A stretch of 64,000 nucleotides of DNA from Inia geoffrensis (Eukaryota > Chordata > Mammalia > Artiodactyla > Iniidae), in NCBI GenBank assembly GCA_036417435.1, contig CM070907.1:60248001-60312000 (forward strand). Direction: 5' to 3'. Below the pieces are notes generated by a model, which ran no database searches, was not told the origin of the DNA, and was given only the letters and a program-made list of their open reading frames with translations. Position 1 is the stretch's first letter. Every line of letters starts with the position of its first letter. The translations under genes were made by a program, and so were the position numbers. Of the stretch, positions 1 to 11,470 are shown piece after piece.

Positions 1-3000
1 CACACACCCCCACCAGGGGAGCCTGTGCAGTCCGCCACTGCCAGCTTCCCGTGATCCAGGAACAATTTCCCTGGGAGAACACGGCTCACGTCAAGCTACT
101 GCAATATCACACTGGCCTTTGCCACCACAGGCTCGCCCCACATTCCAATTATAACTACCGTAACCCTCTCTCACCCTGGCCTGAGTGAGCAAGAGTGCCC
201 TAATCAGCCTCTGCTTTAACCCCCTCCTGTCTGGGTGGGAACAGATGCCTGAGGGAGACCTACACACAGAGGTGGGGCCAAAACCACAGCTGAACCCCAG
301 GAGTTGTGCGAACAAAAAAGAAAAAGGGAAATTTCTCTGTGCAGCCTCAGGAGCAGTGGATTAAATCCCCACAATCAACTTGATGTACCCTGCATCTGTG
401 GAATACCTGAATAGACAATGAATCGTCCCAAAAATGAGGCAGTGTATTTTGGGAGCAACTGTAGACTTGGGGTTTGCTGTTTGCAACTGATTTGTTTCTG
501 ATTTTTATCTTTATCTTACTTTAGTTTTTAGCACTTGTTATCAGTAGTGGGTTTGTTTATTGGTTTCCTAGCTCTCTTCTTTTTTTTTTAATTTTAATAA
601 TCTTTTTCTTTTTCTTTTCTTTATTTTTTTCTCCCTTTTCTTCTGAGCCATGTGGCTGGTGTCAGGCCTGAGCCTCCGAGCTGGGAGAGCCAAGTTCAGG
701 ATATTGGACCATCAGAGACCTCCCAGCCCCACGTAATATCAATTGGTGAGAGCTCTCCCAGATCTCCATCTCAACACTAAGACACAGCTCTACCCAACAG
801 CCAGCAAGCTCCAGTGCTGGATGCCCCATGCCAAACAACTAGCAAGACAGGAACACAAACACACTCATTAACAGAGAAGCTGCCTAAAATCATACTAAGT
901 TCACAGACACTCCAAAACACATGACTGGACATGGTCCTGCCCACCAGAAAGAAAGATCGAGCCTCATCCACCAGAACACAGGCACCAGTCCCCTCAGACC
1001 TACTTCAGACCTAGGGACACATACAGACTGAAAGTAAAGGGATGGAAAAAGCTATTCCATGCAAATGGAAATCAAAAGAAAGCTGGAGTAGCAATTCTCA
1101 TATCAAACAAAATAGACTTTCAACTAAAGACTATTACAAGAGACAAAGAAGGACACCACATAATGATAAAGGGATCAATCCAAGCAGAAGATATAACAAT
1201 TGTAAATATTTAAGCACCCAACATAGGAGCACCTCAATACATAAGGCAAATGCTAACAGCCATAAAGGAGGAAATCAACAGTAACAAAATAATAGTAAGA
1301 CACATTAACACCCCACTCTCACCAATGGACAGATCATCCAAAATGAAAATAAATAAGGAAACACAAGCTTTAAATGACACATTAAACAAGATGGACTTAA
1401 TTGATATTTATAGGACATTCCATCCAAAAACAACAGAATACACTTTTTTCTCAAGTGCTCATGGAACATTCTCCAGGGTAGATCATATCTTGACAAGACA
1501 AATCAAGCCTTGGTAAATTTAACAAAATTGAAATCATATCAAGTATCTTTTCCAACCACAACGCTATGAGACTACATATCAATTACAGGAAAAAATCTGT
1601 AAGAAATACAAACATATGGAGGCTAAACAACACACTACTTAATAACCAAGAGATCACTGAAGAAATCAAAGAGGAAATCAAAAAATACCTAGAAACATAT
1701 AACAAAAACATGATGACCCAAAACCTATGGGATGCAGCAAAAGAATTTCTAACAGGGAAGCTTATAGCAATACAATCCTACCTCAAGAAACAAGAAAAAT
1801 CTCAAATAAACAACCTAACCTTACACCTAAAGCAATTAGAGAAAAAAAAAACAAAAAAACCCAAAGTTAGCAAAAGGAAAGACATCATAAAAATCAGATC
1901 AGAAATCAATGAAAAAGAAATGAAGAAAACAATAGCAAAGATCAATAAAACTAAAAGCTGGTTCTTTGAGAAGATAAAATTGATAAACCATTAGCCATAC
2001 TCATTAAGAAAAAAAGGGGAAAGACTCAAATCAACAAAATTAGAAATGAAAAAGGAGAAGTACCAACTGACACTGCAGAAATACAAAGGATCATGAGAGA
2101 TTATTACAAGCAACAATATGCCAATAAAATGGACAACCTGGAAAAAATAGACAAATTCTTAGAAATGCACAACCTTCCAAGACTGAATCAAGAAGAAATA
2201 GACAATGTAAACAGACCAGTCACAAGCACTGAAATTGAAATTGTTATGAAAAATCTTCCAACAAACAAAAGCCCAGGACCAGATGGCTTCACAGGTGAAT
2301 TCTATCAAACATTTAGAGAAGAGCTAACACCTATCTGTCTCAAACTCTTCCAAAATACAGCAGAGGGAGGAACACTCCCAAACACATTCTATGAGGCCAC
2401 CATCACCCTGATACCCAAATCAGACAAAGATGTCACAAAGAATGAAAACTACAAGCCAATATCACTGATGAACATAGATGCAAAAATCCTCAACAAAATA
2501 CTAGCAAACGGAATCCAACAGCACATTAAAAGGATCACACACTATAGTCTAGTGGGGTTTATCCCAGGAATGCAAGGATTCTTGAATACACGCAAATCAA
2601 TCAATGTGATACACCATATTAACAAATTGAAGGATAAAAAACATATGATAATCTCAATAGATGCAGAAAAAGCTTCCGACAAAATTCAACACCCATTTAT
2701 GTTAAAAACCTTCCAGAAAGTAAGCATAGAGGGAACCTACCTCAACATAATAAAGGCCATATATGACAAACCCACAGCCAACATTATCCTCAATGGTGAA
2801 AAACTGAAACCATTTCCACTAAGATCAGGAACAAGACAATGTTGCCCACTCTCACCACTATTATTCAACATAGGTTTGGAAGTTTTAGCCATAGCAATCA
2901 GAGAAGAAAAAGTAATAAAAGGATCCCAAATCGGAAAAGAAGAAGTAAATCTGTCACTGTTTGCAGATGACATGATACTATACATAGAGAATCCCAAAGA

Positions 3001-3856
3001 TGCTACCAGAAAACTACTAGAGCTAATCAATGAATTTGGTAAAGTAGCAGGATACAAAATTAATGAACAGAAATCTCTTGTATCCCTACACACTAATGAT
3101 GAAAAATCTGAAAAAGAAATTAAGGAAACACTCCTATTTACCATTGCAACCAAAAGAATAAAATACCTAGGCATAAACCTACCTAAGGAAATAAAAGACC
3201 TGTATGCAGAAAACTATAAGACACTGATGAAAGAAATTAAAGACAATACAAACAGATGGAGAGATATACCATGCTCTTAGATTGGAAGAATCAACATTGT
3301 GAAAATGACTATTGTACCCAAAGTAATCTACAGATTCATTGCAATCGCTATCATACTACAAATGGCATTTTTCACAGAACTAGAACAAAAAAATTCACAA
3401 TATGTATGGAAACACAAAAGACCCCAAATAGCCAAAACAATCTTGAGAAAGAAAAACGGATCTGGAGAAATCAGGCTCCCTGACTTAGACTATACTACAA
3501 AGCTACAGTAATCAAGACAACATGGTACTGGCACAAAAACAGAAAGATAGATCAATGGAACAGGATAGAAAGCCCAGAGATACACCCACGCACATATGGT
3601 CACCTTATCTTTGATGAAGGAGGCCAGAATATACAATGGAGAAAAGACAGCCTCTTCAATAAGAAGTGCTGAACAGAAATCAGCTCAGTGCTTTGTGACC
3701 ACCTAGAGGGGTGGGATAGGGAGGGTGGGAGGGAAATGCACGATGGAGGGGATATGGGGATATATGTATACGTATAGCTGATTCACTCTGCTATACAGCA
3801 GAAACTAACACAACACTGTAAAGCAATTATACTCCAATAAAAATGTTAAAAAAAAA
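1..3856 (+). mobile_element. L1 LINE, internally deleted, 5' end outside window
   Basis: Non-LTR retrotransposon copy. Positions 1 to about 995 are 5'UTR: GC-rich at first, a T-rich stretch near 570-640, then a segment that matches the 5'UTR of the L1 at 27772. At about 995 the sequence jumps to the endonuclease part of ORF2, so the end of the 5'UTR, all of ORF1 and the ORF2 start are missing. ORF2 runs, with frameshifts, to about 3671, then jumps to the distal 3'UTR, which ends with an AATAAA-like signal and an A-tail at 3847-3856. The copy cannot be mobile. The target-site duplication cannot be checked because the 5' edge lies before base 1. Confidence 0.9.
996..3671 (+). pseudogene. L1 ORF2 remnant (endonuclease part, reverse transcriptase)
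   Basis: Broken ORF2, which in an active L1 encodes the endonuclease and reverse transcriptase used for target-primed reverse transcription. Homologous residues fall in several frames: 1042-1284, 1250-1516 (endonuclease C-terminal part, with SSAHGTFSRVDHIL), 1566-1994 (linker) and 2093-3280 (395 codons, reverse transcriptase). The last keeps [23 protein letters not shown] and the catalytic FADD box at 2960-2971, but the usual [12 protein letters not shown] reads [12 protein letters not shown]. The endonuclease N-terminus and the C-terminal region are absent. It is a fossil, not a gene. Confidence 0.88.
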
Positions 3857-3921
3857 TGAAGAAGCATTTTTTGCAACTGTAAAGGGGACCACTTAAAAAA
3901 TATTATTAAAATCCCGTTAGT
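3857..3921. other. Short spacer between two L1 copies
   Basis: About 65 AT-rich bases with no recognisable repeat separate the tail of the first L1 from the 5' edge of the next one. Confidence 0.5.
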
Positions 3922-4833
3922 AAACACATGAAAGGATGCTCAACATCAGTAATCATTAGAGAAATGCAAATCAAAACTACAATGAGGTATCACCTCACTC
4001 CAGTCAGAATGGCCATCATCAAAAAATCTGCAAACAATAAATGCTGGAGAGGGTGTGAAGAAAAGGGAGCCTTCTTGAACTGTTGGTGGGAATGTTAATT
4101 GATACAGCCTCTATGGAGAACAGTATGGAGGTTCCTTAAAAAACTAAAAATAGAACTACCATAAGACCCAGTAATCCCACTACTGGGTGTATACCCTGTG
4201 AAAACCATAATTCAAAAAGAGTCATGTACCACAGTGCTCATTGCAGCTATGTTTATGATAGACAGGAAATGGAAGCAACATAAGTGTCCATCGACAGATG
4301 AATGGATAAAGATGTGGCACATATATACAATGGAATATTACTCAGTCATAAAAAGAAACGAAATTGAGTTATCTGTAGTGAGGTGGATGGACCTAGAGTC
4401 TGTCATACAGAATGAAGTAAGTCAGAAAGAGAAAAATAAATACCGTATGCTAACACATATATATGGAATCTAAAAAACAAAACATGGTTCTGATGAAACT
4501 AGGGGGCAGGACAGGAATAAAGATGCAGACATAGAGAATGGACTTGAGGACATGGAGAGGGGGAAGGGTAAGCTGGGACGAAGTGAGAGAGTGCCACTGA
4601 CATATATACACTACCAAACATAAAATAGATAGCTAGTGGGAAGCAGCCGCATAGCACAGGGAGATCAGCTCAGTGATTTGTGTCCACCGAGAGAGGTGGG
4701 ATATGAAAGGTGGGAGTGAGATGAAAGAGGAGGGGATATGGGGACATATGTATAACTGATTCACTTTGCTATACAGCAGAAACTAATACAACATTGTAAA
4801 GCAATTATACTCCAATAAAGATGTTTAAAAAAA
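3922..4833 (+). mobile_element. 5'-truncated L1 (end of ORF2 plus 3'UTR)
   Basis: Starts in the last quarter of ORF2 (frames with [16 protein letters not shown] and YTMEYYSVIKRNEIEL residues; 4198-4473 is the final 91-codon piece), continues through a 3'UTR with a G-rich tract near 4690-4740, and ends with an AATAAAG signal and a short A-tail. It covers roughly the part missing from the L1 just upstream, but the flanks do not show that the two were ever one element. No convincing target-site duplication was found. Confidence 0.88.
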
Positions 4834-5549
4834 TGCATATTTTAAAAAATAAAGTTATAACCCTTTAAAAGCCATAAATGTTATATCAATATATAGCATT
4901 ATATTATAGCAGAATTCTTAATGTTATTTAAAATGAAACGTGATTGTAGATACTTCTGCCTTCTAAAAGTTTGGATGAGGTACATAAATCATATTAATGG
5001 AGGAGAAAATGTCTCCACCCTGGTTCTTTCCACTTGCCATGAATAAGAGAATAAAACCTAAAATTTCTTGTTTTTTATCACTTCTATATTGTTAAAGAGT
5101 AAGACCTGGGGCAGATGACAACTTTGCATCAGAGTACCTCAATTAATTTTTGGTTTTAGAATGTATGCCTGTAAGTGAATACGGGAATGGAAAATTTAAT
5201 TGTTCTGAAAAACTATTGTGAGAAATTACAATGTGATTGTGTCTTTAAGATTCAAAGAGATGAATGAGCCTAGCAGAAGGCTGGAATTCACTGAGAAATT
5301 TGGTCAATTCCCAGTGGTGGAGTGGTAGACGAACTTTTAATAAAGGAGATGTATAATCTTGAACTTTATGATATTTTCAATTTCTGAATGTAAAAAGCTT
5401 TCTATAAATAAAGCCTACTACAACATAGATGCTTTGATGAATGGTCTGAGCAGAAATTAAGGAAAAGGGAACTGTGTTTCTTGTTTGAATTGATGGCAAG
5501 AAACTGGTAATTAAGACAATAAAGTGATGAGGAGTGTTGATTGAGCCAT
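4834..5549. other. Unassigned AT-rich intergenic sequence
   Basis: No gene, no long open frame with a familiar product and no repeat I can name. Confidence 0.4.
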
Positions 5550-5655
5550 AAGCTCTGGGGAGGCAGGGACATGTCTGTCTTATTCATCAATGCCTAGAGA
5601 TTGAGCCCGTGTCTGAGCAGATCTCCCATAAACATGTGCTGAATTAATTAACAAA
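5550..5655 (+). repeat. L2 LINE 3' end fragment
   Basis: Contains the L2 tail signature gggacatgtctgtcttattc followed by a tail resembling ...aataaatatttgttgaatgaat (here cataaacatgtgctgaatta). Old and diverged. Confidence 0.55.
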
Positions 5656-6004
5656 TTATGCCATCAACATACAAACATTAAACACAGTAGTGTGAAGATA
5701 CATGGAAGAAAGTGCTTACTTCTTCCCAGAGATTTTAGGAAAAAACTTCTGAATGAATTTAATTGAATGAGGTGCAATTTGAGCAAAATCTTGAGTTCAT
5801 CAGAACAAGCAGAAGTGAATTCTAGCCACTGGGCACAAGATGTACAGAGGCGTGAAATGACCTCGTGTGTCTGGGGATTTGCAGACGGTTTGGTGTGGCT
5901 CCATCTCCGAGTGCATGTGAGAGAGAGCTGGAGGTAAAACCCAAAAGAAAGCCAAGGCCAGAGCTTACAGATGTGGTGTGATACACCGTGATATAAAGTA
6001 AAAA
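5656..6004. other. Unassigned intergenic sequence
   Basis: Nothing recognisable. The 122-codon minus-strand frame at 5664-6032 has no familiar motif and runs into the neighbouring L1 fragment. Confidence 0.4.
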
Positions 6005-6481
6005 AGAAAAATAATGCCACTTTCAGCAACATGGATGGACCTAGAGATTATCATACTAAGTGAAGTAAGTCAGACAGAGAAAGACAAATATCATATATCA
6101 CTTAGATGTGAAATCTAAAAAATGATGCAAATGAATTTATCTACAAAACAGAAATAGACTCATAGACATAGAACACAAACTTATGGTTACCAAAGGGGAA
6201 GGGGGGGAGATAAGTTAGGAGTTTGAGACTAAACTATACAAACTATTATATAAAAAACAGATAACCAACAAGGACCTACGGTACAGCACAGGGAACTATA
6301 CTCAATACCTTGTAATAAGCTATAATGGAAGAGAATGTAAAAAAAGAATACATATATTTGTGTGTATATATGTATATATATATATATATGTATATATAAC
6401 TGAATCACTTTGCTGTATACATGAAACTAACACAACATTGTAAGTCAACTATATTTCAAAAAATTCTTTTTAAAAACACAT
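6005..6481 (+). mobile_element. Older L1 3' end
   Basis: Carries the older artiodactyl L1 3' region: gcaacatggatggacctaga near 6026, the line ggaactatactcaatacctt, a (TA)-rich stretch at 6340-6400, and a tail gtaagtcaactatatttcaa. Its 3'UTR differs from the younger copies in the window, marking another, older subfamily. 5'-truncated. Confidence 0.8.
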
Positions 6482-7012
6482 TAATATATACAATGGAATA
6501 TTACTCAGCCATAAAAAGAAATGAAATTGAGCTATTTGTAATGAGGTGGATAGACCTAGAGTCTGTCATACAGAGTGAAGTAAGTCAGAAAGAAAAAGAC
6601 AAATACCATATGCTAACACATATATATGGAATTTAAGAAAAAAAAATGTCATGAAGAACCTAGGGGTAAGACGGGAATAAAGACACAGACCTACTGGAGA
6701 ACGGACTTGAGGATATGGGGAGGGGGAAGGGTGAGCTGTGACAGGGTGAGAGAGAGGCATGGACATATATACACTAACAAACGTAAGGTAGATAGCTAGT
6801 GGGGAGCAGCCGCATGGCACAGGGATATCGGCTCGTGCTTTGTGACCGCCTGGAGGGGTGGGATAGGGAGGGTGGGAGGGAGGGAGACGCAAGAGGGAAG
6901 AGATATGGGAACATATGTATATGTATAACTGATTCACTTTGTTATAAAGCAGAAACTAACACACCATTGTAAAGCAATTATACCCCAATCAAGATGTTAA
7001 AAAAAAAAAAAA
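6482..7012 (+). mobile_element. 5'-truncated younger L1 (3' end)
   Basis: The last 50 or so codons of ORF2 (YTMEYYSAIKRNEIELF) plus 3'UTR with a G-rich tract at 6853-6890, a late tail signal and an A-run at 6997-7012. It abuts the tail of an older L1, as expected if the A-rich tail served as insertion target. Confidence 0.87.
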
Positions 7013-8110
7013 GAACAAAGGATCAAAGAGAAAGCTGGAAAGAGAGGGGAAAGAAATCAAAGACTTCATGGAAAAGGTGGCATTTGAATTGGGCCACTTA
7101 TTCCAGATCCTTTAAATATGGATCAACACTCTATAAATTTTTCATAGATTTAGCTGCAAGAAAATTTTCTCTTTCATTAAAATTTTCAATCCTTCAACAG
7201 GTAGTGAACTGCGACCTGTCATGCTTCTTTCTTTGCTTTTAAATATTAGAAAGATTTGGGCAAATGTAATGTTTGATTTGGGAAATAATCTCAGACTGTT
7301 CTCCCCTTTCTTCCTTAGGTTTCTGATTTTTCTCTTGATCATTTTTTACTACACTGTGTAAATCTTATGCCTGTATTTTTATCATAAGCTGCTCCTGGAT
7401 ATGTTTTAAATAAATAAAAAATTTTTTATCTTCCAAAAAAACACATTAAACTTAGTAAAAGAAGTTATAAATAAATATAGTAAAAAAAAAAAAAAAAAGA
7501 CTTTTTATTATACAGGGAGATGACTGTGTGTATGCAAAGAATAGGACTATTAAACCTTTTGTTCAGGACACCACACTCCTATGAATACAACTTACTAAAA
7601 TAACCCACGTGGTAATTTAGAGATGCACTCTTTTGTCCATGTTAATTGAGGAAGGCAGCAGTTTGTGCCATCCAAGATGTATTCATTTAGAGGCCCAGAG
7701 GTGTGGACGTGTTCCACTATATGCAACTTCAGAGACAACACAACACACTGAACACTGAGGCTAGGAGACACTCCCTGCCTGTCACTGATGAATCGACAGA
7801 CATCAGATGATCCATGAAATGAGATGGCATTTCTGTTCATAAATTGATACACATACAATCATAATTGAAATCCTAACACATATGGGAGAAAATCTAATCA
7901 GGATCATCAGAATGTACTTTTGAAACAGCACTGAAATATAAGGAGATTGGGAAAAGAACCTCCAGGTCTTTTGATTATCATATGCCTAAAATCTGCATAT
8001 TCATGCTCATCTGGAAAGCTACCATGAGCTATGTGGTCCTTATGATCCATCTGCATTTGCCATCTTCCTTTCCCTACCCCTTGATGCTTCCACTAAATAA
8101 CTGTTTATAG
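7013..8110. other. Unassigned intergenic sequence
   Basis: No exon or named repeat. There is an isolated A-run at about 7482-7498 that could be the tail of a decayed retroelement whose body I cannot identify. The 87-codon minus-strand frame at 7595-7858 has no recognisable motif. Confidence 0.4.
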
Positions 8111-8121
8111 AAAAATGCAAG

Positions 8122-8338
8122 ATGGGGCTTCCCTGGTGGCGCAGTGGTTGAGAGTCCGCCTGCCAATACAGGGGTGTGGGTTCGTGCCCCGGTCCAGGAA
8201 GATCCCACATACTACGAAGCAGCTGGGCCCGTGAGCCATGGCCGCTGAGCCTGCGCATCCAGAGCTTGTGCTCCACAACGGGAGAGGCCACAACAGTGAG
8301 AGGCCCTCGTACCGCAAAAAAAAAAAAAAAGAAAAAAG
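8122..8338 (+). mobile_element. CHR-type tRNA-derived SINE
   Basis: Body begins ggggcttccctggtggcgca, contains a pol III B-box-like gggttcgtgcccc, a GC-rich 3' part ending aggccctcgtaccgc and an A-rich tail from 8316. It is flanked by an 11-base direct repeat, aaaaatgcaag (8111-8121) and aaaaaagcaag (8339-8349), one mismatch. CHR SINEs are known from whales, hippos and ruminants and derive from tRNA-Glu. This form resembles the cetacean CHR-2 type. Confidence 0.9.
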
Positions 8339-8349
8339 AAAAAAGCAAG

Positions 8350-8853
8350 GGTAGGAAAGCAAAATTTATCACTGTATTTTGCAGCCCCAAGCCAAACTAA
8401 CAGCTCAAGCTTCCTTATTCTTACAGATGCAGTTAATTTATTCTGATATTAGTGACATTCCAAGATATTTAGACAAAACTATGTGACAATGAGGAAGGCC
8501 CAGAGGGCAGGTCACGTTGACCTAGTAAAGAGAGAGGATAGCTGACAGAAGTCCTAAGACAGAGTCTTCCTTTGGGGTCCAGAGACCACCAATAGGACGA
8601 TTAAGAGATTTCTGGGGTTCGTGGACTTGGATACAAGAACATATTTTTTATTTATTTCTAACCGAAATTTAGCATTTCCTTAAACTGTGAATGTAAGTAA
8701 CAAAGCATTGTAGTATCAGCCATACGTATGACTCTGTCACCAAGAGAAATAACAGATATTTTCATATCACATTACAGTTATTGCAAATATGTCACTTATA
8801 CACACCACTCATTTGAAATTACAGTAGTATTAAGGACTCGCCTCTAATCACAC
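8350..8853. other. Unassigned, possible ancient repeat
   Basis: No gene. The stretch 8575-8800 (gaaatttagcatttcctt and following) reads like an old interspersed repeat, but I cannot name the family. Confidence 0.35.
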
Positions 8854-9212
8854 TGAGGAGACTCAGGATGAGAAAGCACTGGCTACTGGCCCCAGAGGGC
8901 TGAGGTGCATTTCAAAGGAATGATTTCAGTGAGCCCAGACCCTTGCATCTTCCCACACATAGAAAAGAGCTAACTTCCTTAACTTGAGATATCTTGTTTT
9001 CTTTAATTAACAGTAACCTTTTGATGTTCAGACTACCTGGTCTTTGTTGCAAAAACTCCTATATATACTGGATCCCGCCCCCCAACCCCTTGCCTCTTTG
9101 GAGCAGTCTCAGAGTTATCTGAGATGCTATGTCCCGGGCTTGAAGTCCTCAGAATGTCTGCCGAATAAAATATAATTCTCAACTTTTAGGTTGTGCATTT
9201 TTTTTCATCAAC
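8854..9212 (+). mobile_element. Solo LTR-like endogenous retrovirus remnant
   Basis: A block of about 360 bases starting TG (tgaggagactcagg) and ending CA (catcaaca). It has a TATA-like tatatata at about 9059-9067 and a polyadenylation signal AATAAA at 9164-9169 followed by a U5-like segment. That order is typical of an LTR. No internal retroviral sequence lies next to it, and I did not find a clear short target duplication. Family not assigned. Confidence 0.55.
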
Positions 9213-9224
9213 ATTACTAACCCA

Positions 9225-9335
9225 GTTTTCAGCAAACTGAAACTCAGGGGGATTAATTAATTTATTCAAGTTCATATAAAATAGTCAAGGCTGATTGGCT
9301 CCAAGCCTATTATTCTATATCTACCACACTGTGTT
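9225..9335 (-). repeat. MIR-like SINE fragment
   Basis: Reverse-strand MIR core: gaaactcaggggg... followed by a region matching the tRNA-like half (ctccaagcctattattcta). Diverged. Confidence 0.4.
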
Positions 9336-9384
9336 ACGCAGAATCGTAGAAAAGAGTTCACATTATGGAACCAAATGCAAGCAT

Positions 9385-9535
9385 CTGCAATTTTACAGCA
9401 TCGTGATTTTGGTCAGATTTCTTTATCTTTCTGTGCCTCAATCCCTTCACTTACAATGTGGATCATAGTATCTACCTCTCTTAGCCCCATGCACTTGGCA
9501 CATAATAAGTGGGTGATAAAAGTTAGTTATTTTCG
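9385..9535 (+). repeat. MIR SINE fragment
   Basis: Core signature tttctgtgcctcaatccctt, then tacctctctt and a 3' part with ttggcacataataagtggg. Confidence 0.55.
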
Positions 9536-9854
9536 TCATGGCACAAGAAAAAGAACAAAACTCAGAAAGGGAAGGCAGCAAGAAAGTAAAAAAGCAAGGA
9601 ATGACCTACGCCTCACATGATTTGCACAACATTTTGATTCTCTCAGTTTTAATTCAGGAAATATTAATTGCACATCCAATATCCACAAGGAACTCTGGAA
9701 AATACAAAGATGACTTGGAACCAGATTCTATTTTGAAAGATTTATTCTCTAAAAAATTGTTGAGGTGTTACCATGGGCCAGATGGAGGCGACACATGCAA
9801 TTAAATGTAAAACAAGACTTTTATCACATTGTATTGTAATTTGAGACTTGACAT
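9536..9854. other. Unassigned, weak L2-like traces
   Basis: No gene. Positions 9640-9720 weakly resemble reverse-strand L2. Confidence 0.35.
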
Positions 9855-9968
9855 GCCAATTTCCATTAATACTGTGAGCCATTTAAAAGCAGAAACTCTT
9901 AGTCTCCAATGTCTTCCCTGTGTTTATCCCAGTGCCCTGAACACAGATGTTATGTAATAAATGTTCCA
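9855..9968 (+). repeat. L2 LINE 3' end fragment
   Basis: Reads through the L2 tail pattern cagtgccctgaacacagatg to taataaatgttcc. The tail passes directly into a GGGA tetranucleotide repeat. Confidence 0.55.
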
Positions 9969-9996
9969 GGGAGGGAGGGAGGGAGGGAGGGAGGGA
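9968..9996. repeat. (GGGA)n microsatellite
   Basis: About seven tandem units at the end of an L2 fragment. Purine-rich sequence continues to about 10040. Confidence 0.9.
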
Positions 9997-10179
9997 AAGA
10001 CGGAAGCTGGGAGGAAGAAGTGGAGGAAAAAGCATGAGGAACAGAAGTAAGTAAGAAGGGAGAAGGTCTACAAAGAGGCACAATCACAGGATGTGGGGCT
10101 TCAGAGGAAGGCAGTATTAACTGAATGAGAATTCTGTGGCATTTGAGATATATTAGATGACTTGAGGAATGGGTCGGAA

Positions 10180-10258
10180 TGTAGTCTTGTTCATTGTACC
10201 TGATATGGAGTAGACTCAGTATGCATTTGTTGATTGAATGAGTGAATGAATGAATAGT
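10180..10258 (+). repeat. L2 LINE tail with (GAAT)n
   Basis: Short L2 3' terminus (gatatggagtagactcagta, then gaatgagtgaatgaatgaat). Confidence 0.45.
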
Positions 10259-11084
10259 ACAGGGGTGGGAAAGTGTCTTGGGAAACCACTGTAGGAATCT
10301 GAACATGCTATATACCTTTCCTATTCTCAGACTGCTCACCAGGCAAAATGAAGGATGAAATCATGCCTTTCAGTGTCTTCTACTAACATTTGCAATCACA
10401 AACTAATTTTACCACTTTATCTTTTGAAAAACATAAAATGGAGAAACTTTATTCTCTGCTAGATGGTGGCTAACCCACCTTTTTATAATGCTATGCTAAA
10501 CTCTGGCTCCGCCTAAATAGTTCCCAACACTGGGGGCATAAGAGTTGTAGGCTCCACAACTTTTTACAATGTCTGAGACTCATTAAGCATGTTAAAACAG
10601 AGAAATGTATCTAATGCCTTTTAAATGGCACATTTTTATGTCTCAGGGAGCTAGGAAAGCATGTACAGTACAAACCAAGAAGCTGACAAGTTACTTGAAC
10701 AACTTTCTTTGATATCTTTTCTAGACCAGCAGCTCAGATGTTCTGCCTCATTAAGTAAAACTACTTTCCACTCCCTGTATCATTGAAGAGATAGGTCATA
10801 ATACCTTTGAACTGAATGACATTTAGAGATCACTCTCTCGTCTACAAATGTTGAGCAGCTGGAATGCAGTCTCCAACAAAGTTGGTGAGCAGGGAAAGAT
10901 AAGATAGGAAGGAAGTTGTTTAAACACATCCCTGGCAGAACATCATGATCCTCTAACAATTGTTAAGATTCCTTGGGAGGAACGGAGGAAGGGAGAGAGG
11001 GGAAGGAATGGAGGTAGGGAAGAGGAAAAATAAGGAAATAATATGGTAGGTAACAGCATGCGATTTTCGAAAAGGGGATATTCC
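10259..11084. other. Unassigned intergenic sequence
   Basis: No gene or repeat recognised, apart from a purine-rich run at about 10975-11035. Confidence 0.4.
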
Positions 11085-11205
11085 ATTTATTGAGATGCAT
11101 TCTGTGTGAATCACTGTGCCAGGCATTGCAGATACTATAATGAAGGAGACACAATCTCTCTTCTTGAGCACCTCACAGTAGAAAGTTTGTAAGCAGATGT
11201 TTTCA
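11085..11205 (-). repeat. L2 LINE fragment
   Basis: Reverse-strand L2: ccatttattgagatgcattc, then ctgtgccaggcattgcagat and a segment matching gagcacctcacagta. Confidence 0.6.
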
Positions 11206-11304
11206 GTGTAATATGAGAACCATATCAGTCATATTCACCATGTGTGAGGACCCCCTTTGAACTCTTAGTATGTCAATAGCATGGAGAAGAAGAGAAACCA
11301 TATG

Positions 11305-11470
11305 AATTCCAGCACTGACTCTTACTACCTGTGTAATTTTTGGACAAGTTACCTAATTTCACTTAGATTCAGCTCCCTGTTAAATAGGCATGCCTACCTC
11401 TAAGGACTGTTGAGGGTATTAACAGTCCGTGCATGGCCATAGAAGTTGTAATATGTGTTTGCTCTATTAT
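11305..11470 (+). repeat. MIR SINE fragment
   Basis: Matches the MIR order: ctcttactacctgtgtaatt, tggacaagttacctaa, gctccctgttaaatagg, cctacctctaaggactg. Confidence 0.55.

Noticed and set aside
8040..8400. Frames of 74-116 codons on both strands
   Set aside because: They are translations of a CHR SINE and its A-tail. The same peptides recur at the other SINEs (33606-33975, 58190-58499).
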